Below, one piece after another: positions 57,247-64,000 of a stretch of DNA of 64,000 nucleotides (position 1 is the stretch's first letter; each line of letters opens with the position of its first letter). The position numbers and the translations under genes are program-made. The notes beneath the pieces were generated by a model. It was not told where the DNA came from. It saw only the letters and a program-made list of their open reading frames with translations, and did not search any database. Location: NCBI RefSeq assembly GCF_039535785.1, contig NZ_BAAAXV010000001.1, forward strand, positions 682,001-746,000, read 5' to 3'. This DNA is from Nonomuraea helvata. GTDB taxonomy: Bacteria > Actinomycetota > Actinomycetes > Streptosporangiales > Streptosporangiaceae.

Positions 57247-58242
57247 GTGGACAGTAGGACCAAGCGCCGCTTATCAGACGCCGAGCTCGACGCCCTGGTG
57301 CGGCGCGCGCTGGGCACGGGGGTGACGGCCGCCACCGAGCTGACCGACGGCTACGCCAACGCCGTCTGGCGGCTGAAGCTGGACGACGGGCGCGAGGTGG
57401 TGCTCAAGCTGTCGCCGCCGCCCGACCTCGACCAGCTCAGCTACGAGCGCAACCTGCTGCGCATGGAGGCCGCCGCCTACGAGCTGGCGGCGCAGGCCGG
57501 GGTGCCGATGGCGACGCTGCTGTGCGCCGGATTCGACGACCCGGTGCTGGGCGGTGACTACCTGGTGCTCAGCGCGCTCGACGGAGTGTCGTGGAACGAC
57601 GTCAAGCCCGAGGGCGAGCAGGCGCTGCGCCGGGAGCTGGGCCGCCACCTGGCCAGGTTCAACGCGGTGACCGGCGAGGTGTTCGGCTACCCGCACGCCG
57701 GCATCGTGGGCGCCACCTGGCGGGAGGGGTTCCTGGCGATGGTGGGGGCGCTGATCGGCGACACCGAGCGTTACCCGACGCCGCTGCCGCGCCCCGCTGA
57801 GGAGATCATGGACCTGGTCGAGGCGGCGTCGCCCGTGCTCGACGAGGTGACGACGCCGCGGCTGGTGCACTTCGACGTGTGGCCGGGCAACGTCTTCCTC
57901 GACCTCAGCGGCACGCCGCGGATCCAGGCCATCATCGACCACGAGCGGGCCTTCTGGGGCGACCCGATCGCCGAGTTCGTCCCGCCGACGATCTTCGGCG
58001 AGCTGACGGAGGACGACCCGCTGCTGGCGGGCTACCGCGAGGTGACGCCGCTGGAGCTCACCCCGGCGGCGCGCACCCGGCTCGACCTCTACCGCGCCTA
58101 CCTCTATCTGATCCTGCTGGTGGAGGACGGGCCCCGGCAGTATCCGGAGGACGAGTACGCCGGGACCCGCGACACCGCGTTCGCGTCACTGTCCGCTGTG
58201 CTCGACCGCCTCGAAGGCGCCTCCCCTGGCGCCCGCGGATAG
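57247..58242 (+). CDS. Phosphotransferase (APH/fructosamine-kinase-like)
   Basis: A 331-aa aminoglycoside-phosphotransferase-fold kinase. Seen: N-lobe VWRLKLDDGREVVLKLSP (ATP-binding Lys), catalytic loop RLVHFDVWPGNVFLD with Asp210 and Asn215, and metal Asp231 in IIDHERAFWGDP. Such proteins phosphorylate small hydroxyl compounds including sugars. It starts 9 bp after cebR in the same direction (GTG 57247), so it probably belongs to the cellobiose operon and may phosphorylate a cellobiose-derived sugar (inference). A resistance role is possible but not supported by context. Confidence 0.85.
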   Translation: MDSRTKRRLSDAELDALVRRALGTGVTAATELTDGYANAVWRLKLDDGREVVLKLSPPPDLDQLSYERNLLRMEAAAYELAAQAGVPMATLLCAGFDDPVLGGDYLVLSALDGVSWNDVKPEGEQALRRELGRHLARFNAVTGEVFGYPHAGIVGATWREGFLAMVGALIGDTERYPTPLPRPAEEIMDLVEAASPVLDEVTTPRLVHFDVWPGNVFLDLSGTPRIQAIIDHERAFWGDPIAEFVPPTIFGELTEDDPLLAGYREVTPLELTPAARTRLDLYRAYLYLILLVEDGPRQYPEDEYAGTRDTAFASLSAVLDRLEGASPGARG

Positions 58243-58384
58243 CGCCCCGACACACGGCGCCGAGCCCTTGCTGGGCACGCTGAGGTCCACGGGCTGCTCT
58301 CCGCGCACACCAGGGCGCCCCTGACCGTGGTGCCCGACAGGATCGGCGCCGTGTTGCCCGCCAGCAGCGCCGCGCCACCAAGGG

Positions 58385-59299
58385 TCAGGCCTCGGGAAGA
58401 TCGGCCAGGAGGATGGGCCGGGTGGTCGGCTTCCCTGATCCGGCCGCGGGCTCGACCGTCAGCGCCACCCGGTCGTCCTCCCGCTCCGGCGTGACCAGCA
58501 GGGGCGTGGTCAGGCCGTCCCCGGCGCGGTCCAGCATGCCGGCGGGGCGGGGGCCGTCGCGGCCCATCAGCCACAGCTCGTACCCCTTGGTTCCGGGCAG
58601 CCGGGGCAGGCCGGACGAGGCGAACACCATGCGGCCGCTGGACCGGGAGATGACGAGCGTGGCGGTGCCGCCCGCGGTCACGGGCCGGCGTACCGTCTCG
58701 GCGTCGGGCGCGGCCAGCACGGCGATCACCTCCCCGTTCCGCGCGGCCAGGTCGTCCAGGTCGCGGCGGGCGTCGATGGCGACCGCGCCGAAGGCGACGG
58801 CGGCTGCCACGGACACCGCCGCCAGGCCCGCCAGCACCTTGCTCCGCCCGCGCCTGAACGGCACGACCCGGCCTTCCCCGGGCGCCGCCTGCACCTCCGG
58901 CGCCCCCGTGGCGGCGGGCTGCCACGCCCCGGGCGGGACACGGATCGTCGGCGGGTTCGCCAGGCCGGGCGGGAGCGCGAGCGTGGGCGGGTTCGCCGGA
59001 TGCGGCGGGAGCGCGAGCGTGGCCGGGTTCTCGGATCCGCGTTCGGGCGGGTCCGCGTGCTCCGGCGGGGCGGCGGGACGCCGGGACCCGTGCGCGGCGG
59101 CGAGCAGGCGCAGGCGGAGCGCGGCGGGCGGTGGCGTGGCCACCGTCGCCGCCAGCCTGGCCGCCGTCTCCCGCAGCCGCCGTACCTCCGTCCCGCACAC
59201 CTGGCACGCCGCCAGGTGCTCCTCGAACAGCACCCACTCGGCGTACGGCAGTGCGTGCACGGCGTAGGCGCCAGAGAGGGTGTGGAGTCCGTCGGTCAT
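58385..59299 (-). CDS. RskA-like anti-sigma factor, without an adjacent sigma gene
   Basis: A 304-aa protein. Seen: N-terminal zinc-binding anti-sigma domain (HALPYAEWVLFEEHLAACQVCG, His-x3-Cys-x2-Cys, about 15-36), a Pro-rich linker with three similar NP-T/A-LALPP units (about 90-125), one membrane helix VLAGLAAVSVAAAVAFGAVAI (about 153-173) and a C-terminal RskA extracytoplasmic domain (GTKGYELWLMGRDGPRPAGML). It normally holds an ECF sigma factor at the membrane until proteolysis, but none adjoins. ATG 59299 has GGGAG upstream. Confidence 0.85.
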   Translation of the reverse strand: MTDGLHTLSGAYAVHALPYAEWVLFEEHLAACQVCGTEVRRLRETAARLAATVATPPPAALRLRLLAAAHGSRRPAAPPEHADPPERGSENPATLALPPHPANPPTLALPPGLANPPTIRVPPGAWQPAATGAPEVQAAPGEGRVVPFRRGRSKVLAGLAAVSVAAAVAFGAVAIDARRDLDDLAARNGEVIAVLAAPDAETVRRPVTAGGTATLVISRSSGRMVFASSGLPRLPGTKGYELWLMGRDGPRPAGMLDRAGDGLTTPLLVTPEREDDRVALTVEPAAGSGKPTTRPILLADLPEA

Positions 59300-59392
59300 G
59301 TCCACTCCCTTTGTGAGAGGCGGCTCACGCATGTACTTCGGCCGCTCGGGCATGTCGGATTGCCATGAAGGGGTTGCTCTTTTCCCATGACG

Positions 59393-59405
59393 TGAGACAA
59401 TCTCA
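59393..59405. promoter_or_regulatory. Candidate operator before the monooxygenase
   Basis: TGAGA-CAA-TCTCA is a perfect 5-bp dyad 14 bp before the FAD enzyme start, between it and the divergent anti-sigma gene. The regulator is unknown. Confidence 0.4.
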
Positions 59406-59419
59406 TCGGGTGATGAATT

Positions 59420-60616
59420 ATGGACTGCGTAATCGCGGGAGGCGGCCCGGCAGGCGCGATGCTCGCGCTGCTGCTGGCCAGGGCGGGCGTCGAGGTGACG
59501 CTGCTGGAGAAGCACGGCGATTTCCTGCGTGACTTCCGGGGCGACACGATCCATCCGTCCACGTTGCAGGTGCTCGACGAGGTCGGGCTGGCCGAGGATT
59601 TCCTGAAGATCCCGCACCGCAAGGCGTACGAGATCAGCATGGTGACCGACGTGGGGGACGTCAGGCTGGCGAGCCTGCGCGGCCTGTCCGGCGCCTACGA
59701 CTACATCGCGTGGGTCCCGCAGTGGGATTTCCTCAAGCTCGTCACGTCGGCCGCCGAGAAGTACCCGGGCTTCCGGCTGCTCATGAACGCCGAGGCGCAC
59801 GACCTGATCCGCGAGGGCCGGGCCGTACGCGGGCTGCGGTACCGCGACGCGTCCGGCGAGCACGAGATCAGGGCCGACCTGACGGTGGCCGCCGACGGGC
59901 GCCACTCGATCCTGCGCGAACGGGCGGGGCTCGTGCCCGAGGAGCTCGGCGCGCCGATGGACGTGGTGTGGTTCCGGCTGCCGAGGCACGCCTCCGACCG
60001 CGACGACACGTTCCTGCGGATCTCCAGCGGCCGCATGATGGTCGCGATCAACAGGGAGAGCTACTGGCAGCTCGCGTACGTGATCCCCAAGGGCGGGTTC
60101 GACGAGCTCGTACGCGAGGGCATCGGCGCGCTCCGTGAGCCGGTCGTGTCGCTGCTGCCGTGGCTGGCCGACCGGATCGGGCAGATCGAGAGCTACGACC
60201 ACGTCAGCGTGCTCACGGTCGTGATCAACCGGCTGCGCCGCTGGCACCGGCCGGGGTTCCTGTGCATCGGGGACGCCGCGCACGCCATGTCGCCGGTGTT
60301 CGGGGTGGGGATCAACCTGGCCGTGCAGGACGCGGTCGCCGCGGCCAACCTGCTGGCGGGCTCGCTCAGGTCCGGCGCGCCGATCCCCGAGTCGACCCTG
60401 CACCTGCTGCAGAAGCGGCGGATGCCACCCACCAGGGTGACGCAGGCGGCCCAGCGAGTGGTCCAGAACATGGTGATCAAGCGGGCGCTGAGGCAGGAGT
60501 TCGACCCGTCGCCGCTGCCGCGCGACCTCGCGAGGATCCCGCTGGTGAACCGGATGGTACGGCGGTTCATCGGGCTCGGCGTCCGGCCGGAACACGTGAC
60601 GGTACGGGAGTCCTGA
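59420..60616 (+). CDS. FAD-dependent oxidoreductase (group A monooxygenase type)
   Basis: A 398-aa flavoprotein of the p-hydroxybenzoate-hydroxylase fold. Seen: FAD-binding GGGPAGAMLALLLARAGVEVTLLEK (about 6-30, GxGxxG), the DG motif TVAADGRHSILRERAG and GDAAHAMSPVFGVGINLAVQDAVAAANLL (GD motif, about 291-319). It oxygenates or otherwise oxidises a small or aromatic compound using NAD(P)H and O2; the substrate is unknown. ATG 59420 has no clear ribosome-binding site. Confidence 0.9.
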   Translation: MDCVIAGGGPAGAMLALLLARAGVEVTLLEKHGDFLRDFRGDTIHPSTLQVLDEVGLAEDFLKIPHRKAYEISMVTDVGDVRLASLRGLSGAYDYIAWVPQWDFLKLVTSAAEKYPGFRLLMNAEAHDLIREGRAVRGLRYRDASGEHEIRADLTVAADGRHSILRERAGLVPEELGAPMDVVWFRLPRHASDRDDTFLRISSGRMMVAINRESYWQLAYVIPKGGFDELVREGIGALREPVVSLLPWLADRIGQIESYDHVSVLTVVINRLRRWHRPGFLCIGDAAHAMSPVFGVGINLAVQDAVAAANLLAGSLRSGAPIPESTLHLLQKRRMPPTRVTQAAQRVVQNMVIKRALRQEFDPSPLPRDLARIPLVNRMVRRFIGLGVRPEHVTVRES

Positions 60617-60718
60617 CCTCGGTCTCTGCCGGGAAACCTTTTTCTCACGCGCCAGGTGCATCCAAAACGTGGACAACACGGTCGGCAGGGCAGAGCCGGT
60701 GGATTACCCTCGTATCTC

Positions 60719-62056
60719 GTGAGCAGCAATCTCGTGGATCTCGATACCTGGCGAGCCCTTCCCGTGGCGCAGCAGCCAGACTGGCCCGACCGCGGCGAGC
60801 TCGACAAGGTCGTCGCCGAGCTGGGCGGCCTGCCCCCGCTGGTCTTCGCCGGGGAGTGCGACCAGCTCAAGGAGCAGCTGGCCGCCGTCGCCCGCGGTGA
60901 GGCCTTCGTCCTGCAGGGCGGCGACTGCGCGGAGACCTTCTCCGGCGCCACCGCCGACAACGTGCGCAACAAGCTCAAGACGCTGCTGCAGATGGCGATC
61001 GTGCTGACGTACGCGGGCAAGGTGCCGGTCGTGAAGATCGGCCGGGTGGCGGGGCAGTTCGCCAAGCCGCGCTCCAAGCCCACCGAGACCCGCGACGGGA
61101 TCGAGCTGCCGGCCTACCGGGGCGACATGGTCAACGGCTTCGACTTCACCGCCGAGGCGCGCAGGCCCGACCCGTGGCGGCTGCTCAAGGCGTACCACTC
61201 CTCGGCCGTGACCCTCAACCTCGCGCGCGCGTTCACCAAGGGTGGCTACGCGGACCTGCGCCAGGTGCACGCCTGGAACCAGGACTTCGTGGCCGAGTCG
61301 CCCGCCGGGCGCCGCTACGAGCAGCTGGCCAGGGAGATCGACCAGGCCCTCGCGTTCATGCGGGCCTGCGGCGCCGACCCGGAGGAGTTCCACACCGTGG
61401 AGTTCTACTCCTCGCACGAGGCGCTCATCCTCGACTACGACCGGGCGCTCACCCGGATCGACTCGCGTACGGGGCGGCCCTACGACGTGTCGGCCCACAT
61501 GGTCTGGATCGGCGAGCGCACCCGCCAGCTGGACGGGGCGCACGTCGACTTCTTCTCCAAGATCCGCAACCCGATCGGCGTCAAGCTCGGGCCCACGACG
61601 ACGCCTGACGAGGCGCTCGCGCTCATCGACAAGCTCAACCCGGGCAACGAGGAGGGGCGGCTCACGTTCATCACCCGGATGGGCGCCTCCAAGATCCGCG
61701 AGCGCCTGCCCGCCCTGGTCAAGGAGGTCACGGCCACGGGGGCGCGGGTGGCCTGGATCTGCGACCCGATGCACGGCAACACGTTCGAGGCGCCCAGCGG
61801 GCACAAGACGCGGCGGCTCGACGACGTGCTCGACGAAGTGGCGGGGTTCTTCGAGGTGCACCGGTCGCTGGGGACGCACCCCGGCGGCATCCACATCGAG
61901 TTCACCGGCGACGACGTGACGGAGTGCGTCGGGGGCGGGCACGAGATCGTGGAGGGTGACCTCGCGACCCGCTACGAGACGGCCTGCGACCCCAGGCTCA
62001 ACCGCGGCCAGTCCCTCGACCTCGCCTTCCGCGTCGCCGAGCTCTACCGCGGCTGA
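60719..62056 (+). CDS. aroG: Class II 3-deoxy-7-phosphoheptulonate (DAHP) synthase
   Basis: A 445-aa plant-type DAHP synthase, condensing PEP and erythrose-4-phosphate as the first shikimate step. Seen: LPPLVFAGECDQL, FVLQGGDCAETFSG (metal Cys), VKIGRVAGQFAKPRS, FYSSHEAL, NPIGVKLGPTT and CDPMHGNTFEA...HKTRRLDD. Full family length. GTG 60719 was chosen; the upstream frame to 60656 lacks family similarity. An -10-like TACCCT ends 8 bp before the GTG, pointing to a leaderless mRNA. Could supply primary aromatics or a secondary pathway; no other shikimate gene is near. Confidence 0.95.
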   Translation: MSSNLVDLDTWRALPVAQQPDWPDRGELDKVVAELGGLPPLVFAGECDQLKEQLAAVARGEAFVLQGGDCAETFSGATADNVRNKLKTLLQMAIVLTYAGKVPVVKIGRVAGQFAKPRSKPTETRDGIELPAYRGDMVNGFDFTAEARRPDPWRLLKAYHSSAVTLNLARAFTKGGYADLRQVHAWNQDFVAESPAGRRYEQLAREIDQALAFMRACGADPEEFHTVEFYSSHEALILDYDRALTRIDSRTGRPYDVSAHMVWIGERTRQLDGAHVDFFSKIRNPIGVKLGPTTTPDEALALIDKLNPGNEEGRLTFITRMGASKIRERLPALVKEVTATGARVAWICDPMHGNTFEAPSGHKTRRLDDVLDEVAGFFEVHRSLGTHPGGIHIEFTGDDVTECVGGGHEIVEGDLATRYETACDPRLNRGQSLDLAFRVAELYRG

Positions 62057-62064
62057 CCCCTGCC

Positions 62065-62090
62065 CCCCGGGCGGTTCACTCCGCTCGGGG
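62065..62090 (+). terminator. Hairpin after the DAHP synthase gene
   Basis: CCCCGGGCGG pairs with CCGCTCGGGG (one G-U) over a 6-nt loop, 8 bp after the stop codon. No U-run. Confidence 0.7.
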
Positions 62091-62264
62091 CGGACGCGTA
62101 ACATCGCGCGGCCCCAGGAAACGGAATGAAGCGGCCCCGATACGGGACGCTGACAACCCGTGATGTGCGTCTCATCAGGGCGAAAAAGAGAACTGAATTC
62201 GGGGGAAATTTAGGGTTCCGCGGATATGATCGCCCGGAAAGAGGGCGAAATTTCGGGAGTAACC

Positions 62265-63041
62265 GTGGACAGTGCCCCCGAAGGGGTGGACCCCAATGTC
62301 CCCAACGTCGCGCGTATGTACGACTATTACCTCGACGGCAAGGACAATTTCGCGGTCGACCGGGCTGCCGCCGAGCAGATCCTGGAGACGTTCCCCCACA
62401 CCAAGGAGGGCGCCCGCGCGAACAGGGCGTACCTGCGCCGCGCGGTGCGGCACCTGGTCGAGTCGGGGGTGCGGCAGATCGTGGACCTCGGCGCGGGGCT
62501 GCCGACCCAGGGGAACACGCACGAGATCGCCCCGGAGGCGCGCGTCGTCTACGTGGACAACGACCCCGTGGTCTGCGCGCACGGCAGGGCCCTGCTGGCC
62601 AGGACCGACGATGTGGACGTGCTGCAGGCCGACGTGCGCGAGACGGACGCGCTGCTGGACAAGCTGGGCGGCCTGGTGGACTTCGACCGGCCGGTGGCGT
62701 TCCTGATGCTGGCCATCCTGCACTTCATCCCGGACGACTTCGCGTACGACCTGGTGGCGAAGGTGCGCAAGGTGAGCGTGCCCGGCAGCCGGCTGGTGAT
62801 CAGCCACGCCGTCGACGCCACGCCGGACACCACCCCGCAGGCCATCGAGATCTACCGCAGGGCCACGGCCGCGCTCAGCCTCAGGACCCGCCAGGAGATC
62901 CTGCGCTTCTTCGACGGCTACGAGCTGGAGGCGCCCGGGTTGACGTACCCGAACGGCTGGCGTCCCGACGACCCGGACGCGCCGGGCAACGGGATCACGT
63001 TCGGGTACGTCGGAGTAGGCCGCAAACCGGACAACGCCTAG
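62265..63041 (+). CDS. SAM-dependent methyltransferase, DUF574 family (copy 3)
   Basis: A 258-aa paralogue of the proteins at 19066-19887 and 29697-30512. Seen: VARMYDYYLDGKDNFAVD (Asp replaces the usual second Gly), IVDLGAGLPTQGNTHE and VVYVDNDPVV. GTG 62265 has GGGAG 5 nt upstream and was preferred to ATG 62226. Its stop codon shares the bases CTAG with the stop of the convergent thioredoxin gene. Confidence 0.87.
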   Translation: MDSAPEGVDPNVPNVARMYDYYLDGKDNFAVDRAAAEQILETFPHTKEGARANRAYLRRAVRHLVESGVRQIVDLGAGLPTQGNTHEIAPEARVVYVDNDPVVCAHGRALLARTDDVDVLQADVRETDALLDKLGGLVDFDRPVAFLMLAILHFIPDDFAYDLVAKVRKVSVPGSRLVISHAVDATPDTTPQAIEIYRRATAALSLRTRQEILRFFDGYELEAPGLTYPNGWRPDDPDAPGNGITFGYVGVGRKPDNA

Positions 63042-63403
63042 TTCTGCTTGAGCTCCTCCGCGAGCTCGGCCCTGATGGCGTCCATGTCGAGCGCCCGGAC
63101 CTGCCGGACCAGGTCTTCCAGCGCGGGCGCCGGGATGGCGCCGGCCTGGGCGAAGACCACGATGCCGTCGCGGATCGCCATGAGGGTGGGGATCGAGGTG
63201 ATGTCGAAACCCTGTGCCAGCCCCTGCTCGGCGTCCGTGTCAATCTTGCCGAACGTGATGTCGTCGTGCTTGTCGGAAGCCTGCTCGAAAATCGGGCCGA
63301 ACTTCTTGCACGGCGGGCACCACTCCGCCCAGAAGTCGAGCAGCACGATCCCCTTGTCGGCGATGTCGTTGAAGTTCTTCTCGGTTACTTCGATGGTCGC
63401 CAC
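63038..63403 (-). CDS. trxA: Thioredoxin
   Basis: A 121-aa thioredoxin. Seen: LLDFWAEWCPPCKKFGPIFEQ with redox Cys29 and Cys32. The active site is WCPPC, not the standard WCGPC, which usually shifts redox potential. The cis-Pro block DITSIPTLMAIRDGIVV follows, with a C-terminal acidic helix. Cytoplasmic disulfide reductant. GTG 63403 has GAGGAG upstream; the longer frame to 63703 is not thioredoxin-like. Confidence 0.93.
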   Translation of the reverse strand: MATIEVTEKNFNDIADKGIVLLDFWAEWCPPCKKFGPIFEQASDKHDDITFGKIDTDAEQGLAQGFDITSIPTLMAIRDGIVVFAQAGAIPAPALEDLVRQVRALDMDAIRAELAEELKQN

Positions 63404-63799
63404 AAGTGGCTCCTCGTTCGTCGCTGATAATTTTCCATCGGTATGAACCCCTACCCGCTCCCGGGCATTCCACTGACTATGCCACGCGAACTCCGCCACG
63501 TGGCAGGGATGGCCGGAGAACGTCGGGACGGGGCCCTGCGGCCGGCTGGGGACCCGCAGCGGCAACCTGGTGGCCGGCGCGATGCCGGAGGACCCCACCG
63601 GTTCGGCAGGTGTTGTGACGTTCGCCACTCTACTCCGACAGGCCGGCTCGACGGGATCAGCCTGACAGGCGCCACGGTCGTGAATGGTCTCGTCCGAAAA
63701 CAACCGTCCATCGAATCCTCTTCAATTACGGCCGATCCCTGAATAGAACGTCAAAACCTCGAACCTTGACATCGGCGTCCCGCGGGTATGAACCAGGGC
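63404..63799. other. 396-bp gap without an assigned gene
   Basis: No gene supported. Short frames on both strands lack ribosome-binding sites and family features. TTGACA at 63766-63771 is a good -35 box, with TATGAA (63787-63792) as a possible -10 at a short 15-bp spacing; transcription would begin near ATG 63800 of the next gene. Confidence 0.4.
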
Positions 63800-64000
63800 A
63801 TGGACTGGGTCACCTGCGCGTATTCGGCTGCCTGCACCGGAATCGCTAGCCGTCCGACCGGCTTCTGCTTCGCCCACCTCACTCCTGACCAGCTCTCCGA
63901 GGTCCTTGACGAGATGGTTCCCGGTCGCCTGCTCGACCTGCGCGGCACAACGGTCAACAGCGAGCTGCTGTCCAGAGTCCTCGAGGCCGCCGGCGCCAGG
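63800..64000 (+). CDS. N-terminus of a pentapeptide-repeat-type actinobacterial protein (cut by window end)
   Basis: Only 67 residues are present and the frame is open at the window edge. Seen: Cys pair and CAYSAACTGIASRP, GFCFAHLTPDQLSEVL and VPGRLLDLRGTTVNSELLSRVL. This Cys-rich start followed by 'C-x-A-H-L' and 'D-L-R-G-T' matches the N-terminal module I know from actinobacterial pentapeptide-repeat proteins, some linked to STAND/NTPase-type proteins; the repeats themselves would lie outside. In-frame ATG 63788 is an alternative start. ATG 63800 is favoured by the promoter position. Confidence 0.55.
   Translation, partial: MDWVTCAYSAACTGIASRPTGFCFAHLTPDQLSEVLDEMVPGRLLDLRGTTVNSELLSRVLEAAGAR

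Noticed and set aside
57247..58242. Aminoglycoside resistance gene
   Set aside because: The fold is APH-like, but placement at the end of the cellobiose operon and the lack of other resistance genes favour a metabolic kinase.
58243..58384. Minus-strand peptide LTLGGAALLAGNTAPILSG after the kinase gene
   Set aside because: Short, no start, no family; may be chance translation of GC-rich intergenic DNA.
60656..60718. Upstream extension of the DAHP synthase frame
   Set aside because: The extra 21 residues are basic and unlike the family N-terminus, and they cover the likely promoter; GTG 60719 gives the normal length.
63443..63742. 99-codon plus-strand frame after thioredoxin
   Set aside because: Pro/Gly/Arg-rich shadow-like product without ribosome-binding site; overlapping minus-strand frames are equally long.
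1..64000. tRNA, rRNA, prophage, integrase attachment sites or replication origin
   Set aside because: I read for cloverleaf T-loop signatures, rRNA blocks, integrases and DnaA-box clusters and found none; a tRNAscan/Infernal run would be needed to be certain.

Overview
The window is very GC-rich DNA with dense, often overlapping genes, many GTG/TTG starts and apparent leaderless starts. It is chromosomal DNA of a filamentous actinomycete. The gene content (SCO6745 family, three copies of the 'DUF574' SAM-methyltransferase family, a CebR/CebEFG/BglC system, an ECF42-DGPF pair, a c-di-AMP riboswitch ahead of a CHAP hydrolase) fits Streptomyces/Streptosporangiales; a Nonomuraea-like genus is my guess, not a demonstrated fact. 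I saw no rRNA, tRNA, CRISPR array, prophage or replication origin.

Layout. 0.1-8.4 kb: cation efflux pump with a divergent ArsR repressor; ACT-domain protein; a P450-BM3-type self-sufficient P450 with a divergent TetR regulator and a doubled operator; a thiolase-SDR pair; a small unknown gene. 8.4-10.3 kb: an apparently intact IS1182-like insertion sequence with 16-bp ends flanked by CTAG. 10.3-17.6 kb: maltodextrin locus (malE-malF-malG-amylase) with a divergent alpha-glucosidase. 17.7-23.5 kb: orphan sensor kinase, a DUF574 methyltransferase, a dicarboxylate symporter and its divergent CitA/CitB-type two-component system. 23.6-32.8 kb: a cell-surface glycan locus around a triple-fusion protein (CMP-nonulosonate synthetase, HAD phosphatase, NeuB-type synthase), a GT2, a polysialyltransferase-family protein and, on the other strand, two further glycosyltransferase-like genes. 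Three unrelated genes (SCO6745 family, LexA-like, DUF574) sit in the middle.

33-50.4 kb: accessory metabolism and transport, namely oxidoreductases, a secreted CHAP hydrolase under a c-di-AMP riboswitch, an N-terminally truncated MFS gene, a LysR/hydrolase pair, a MarR/nitroreductase/FMN-reductase regulon with a shared operator, a broken kinase gene, an ECF42 sigma factor with its DGPF partner, a MATE pump, a toxin-antitoxin pair, and an SDR-MarR operon behind a 24-bp perfect palindrome. 51.3-58.2 kb: cellobiose operon cebEFG-bglC-cebR plus a kinase-like gene, with two exact 14-bp CebR boxes upstream. 58.4-64 kb: orphan RskA-like anti-sigma factor, FAD monooxygenase, class II DAHP synthase, third DUF574 methyltransferase, thioredoxin, and the start of a pentapeptide-repeat-type gene cut by the window edge.

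The genes form three functional blocks: glucan-oligosaccharide uptake and hydrolysis (mal and ceb loci), nonulosonic-acid surface polymer synthesis (23.6-32.8 kb), and many small regulator-plus-oxidoreductase units, each with a readable operator. The surface-glycan locus is the most interesting part. Its NeuB module lacks the C-terminal SAF domain, which with the fused HAD phosphatase suggests Kdn/teichulosonic-acid-type chemistry rather than Neu5Ac.
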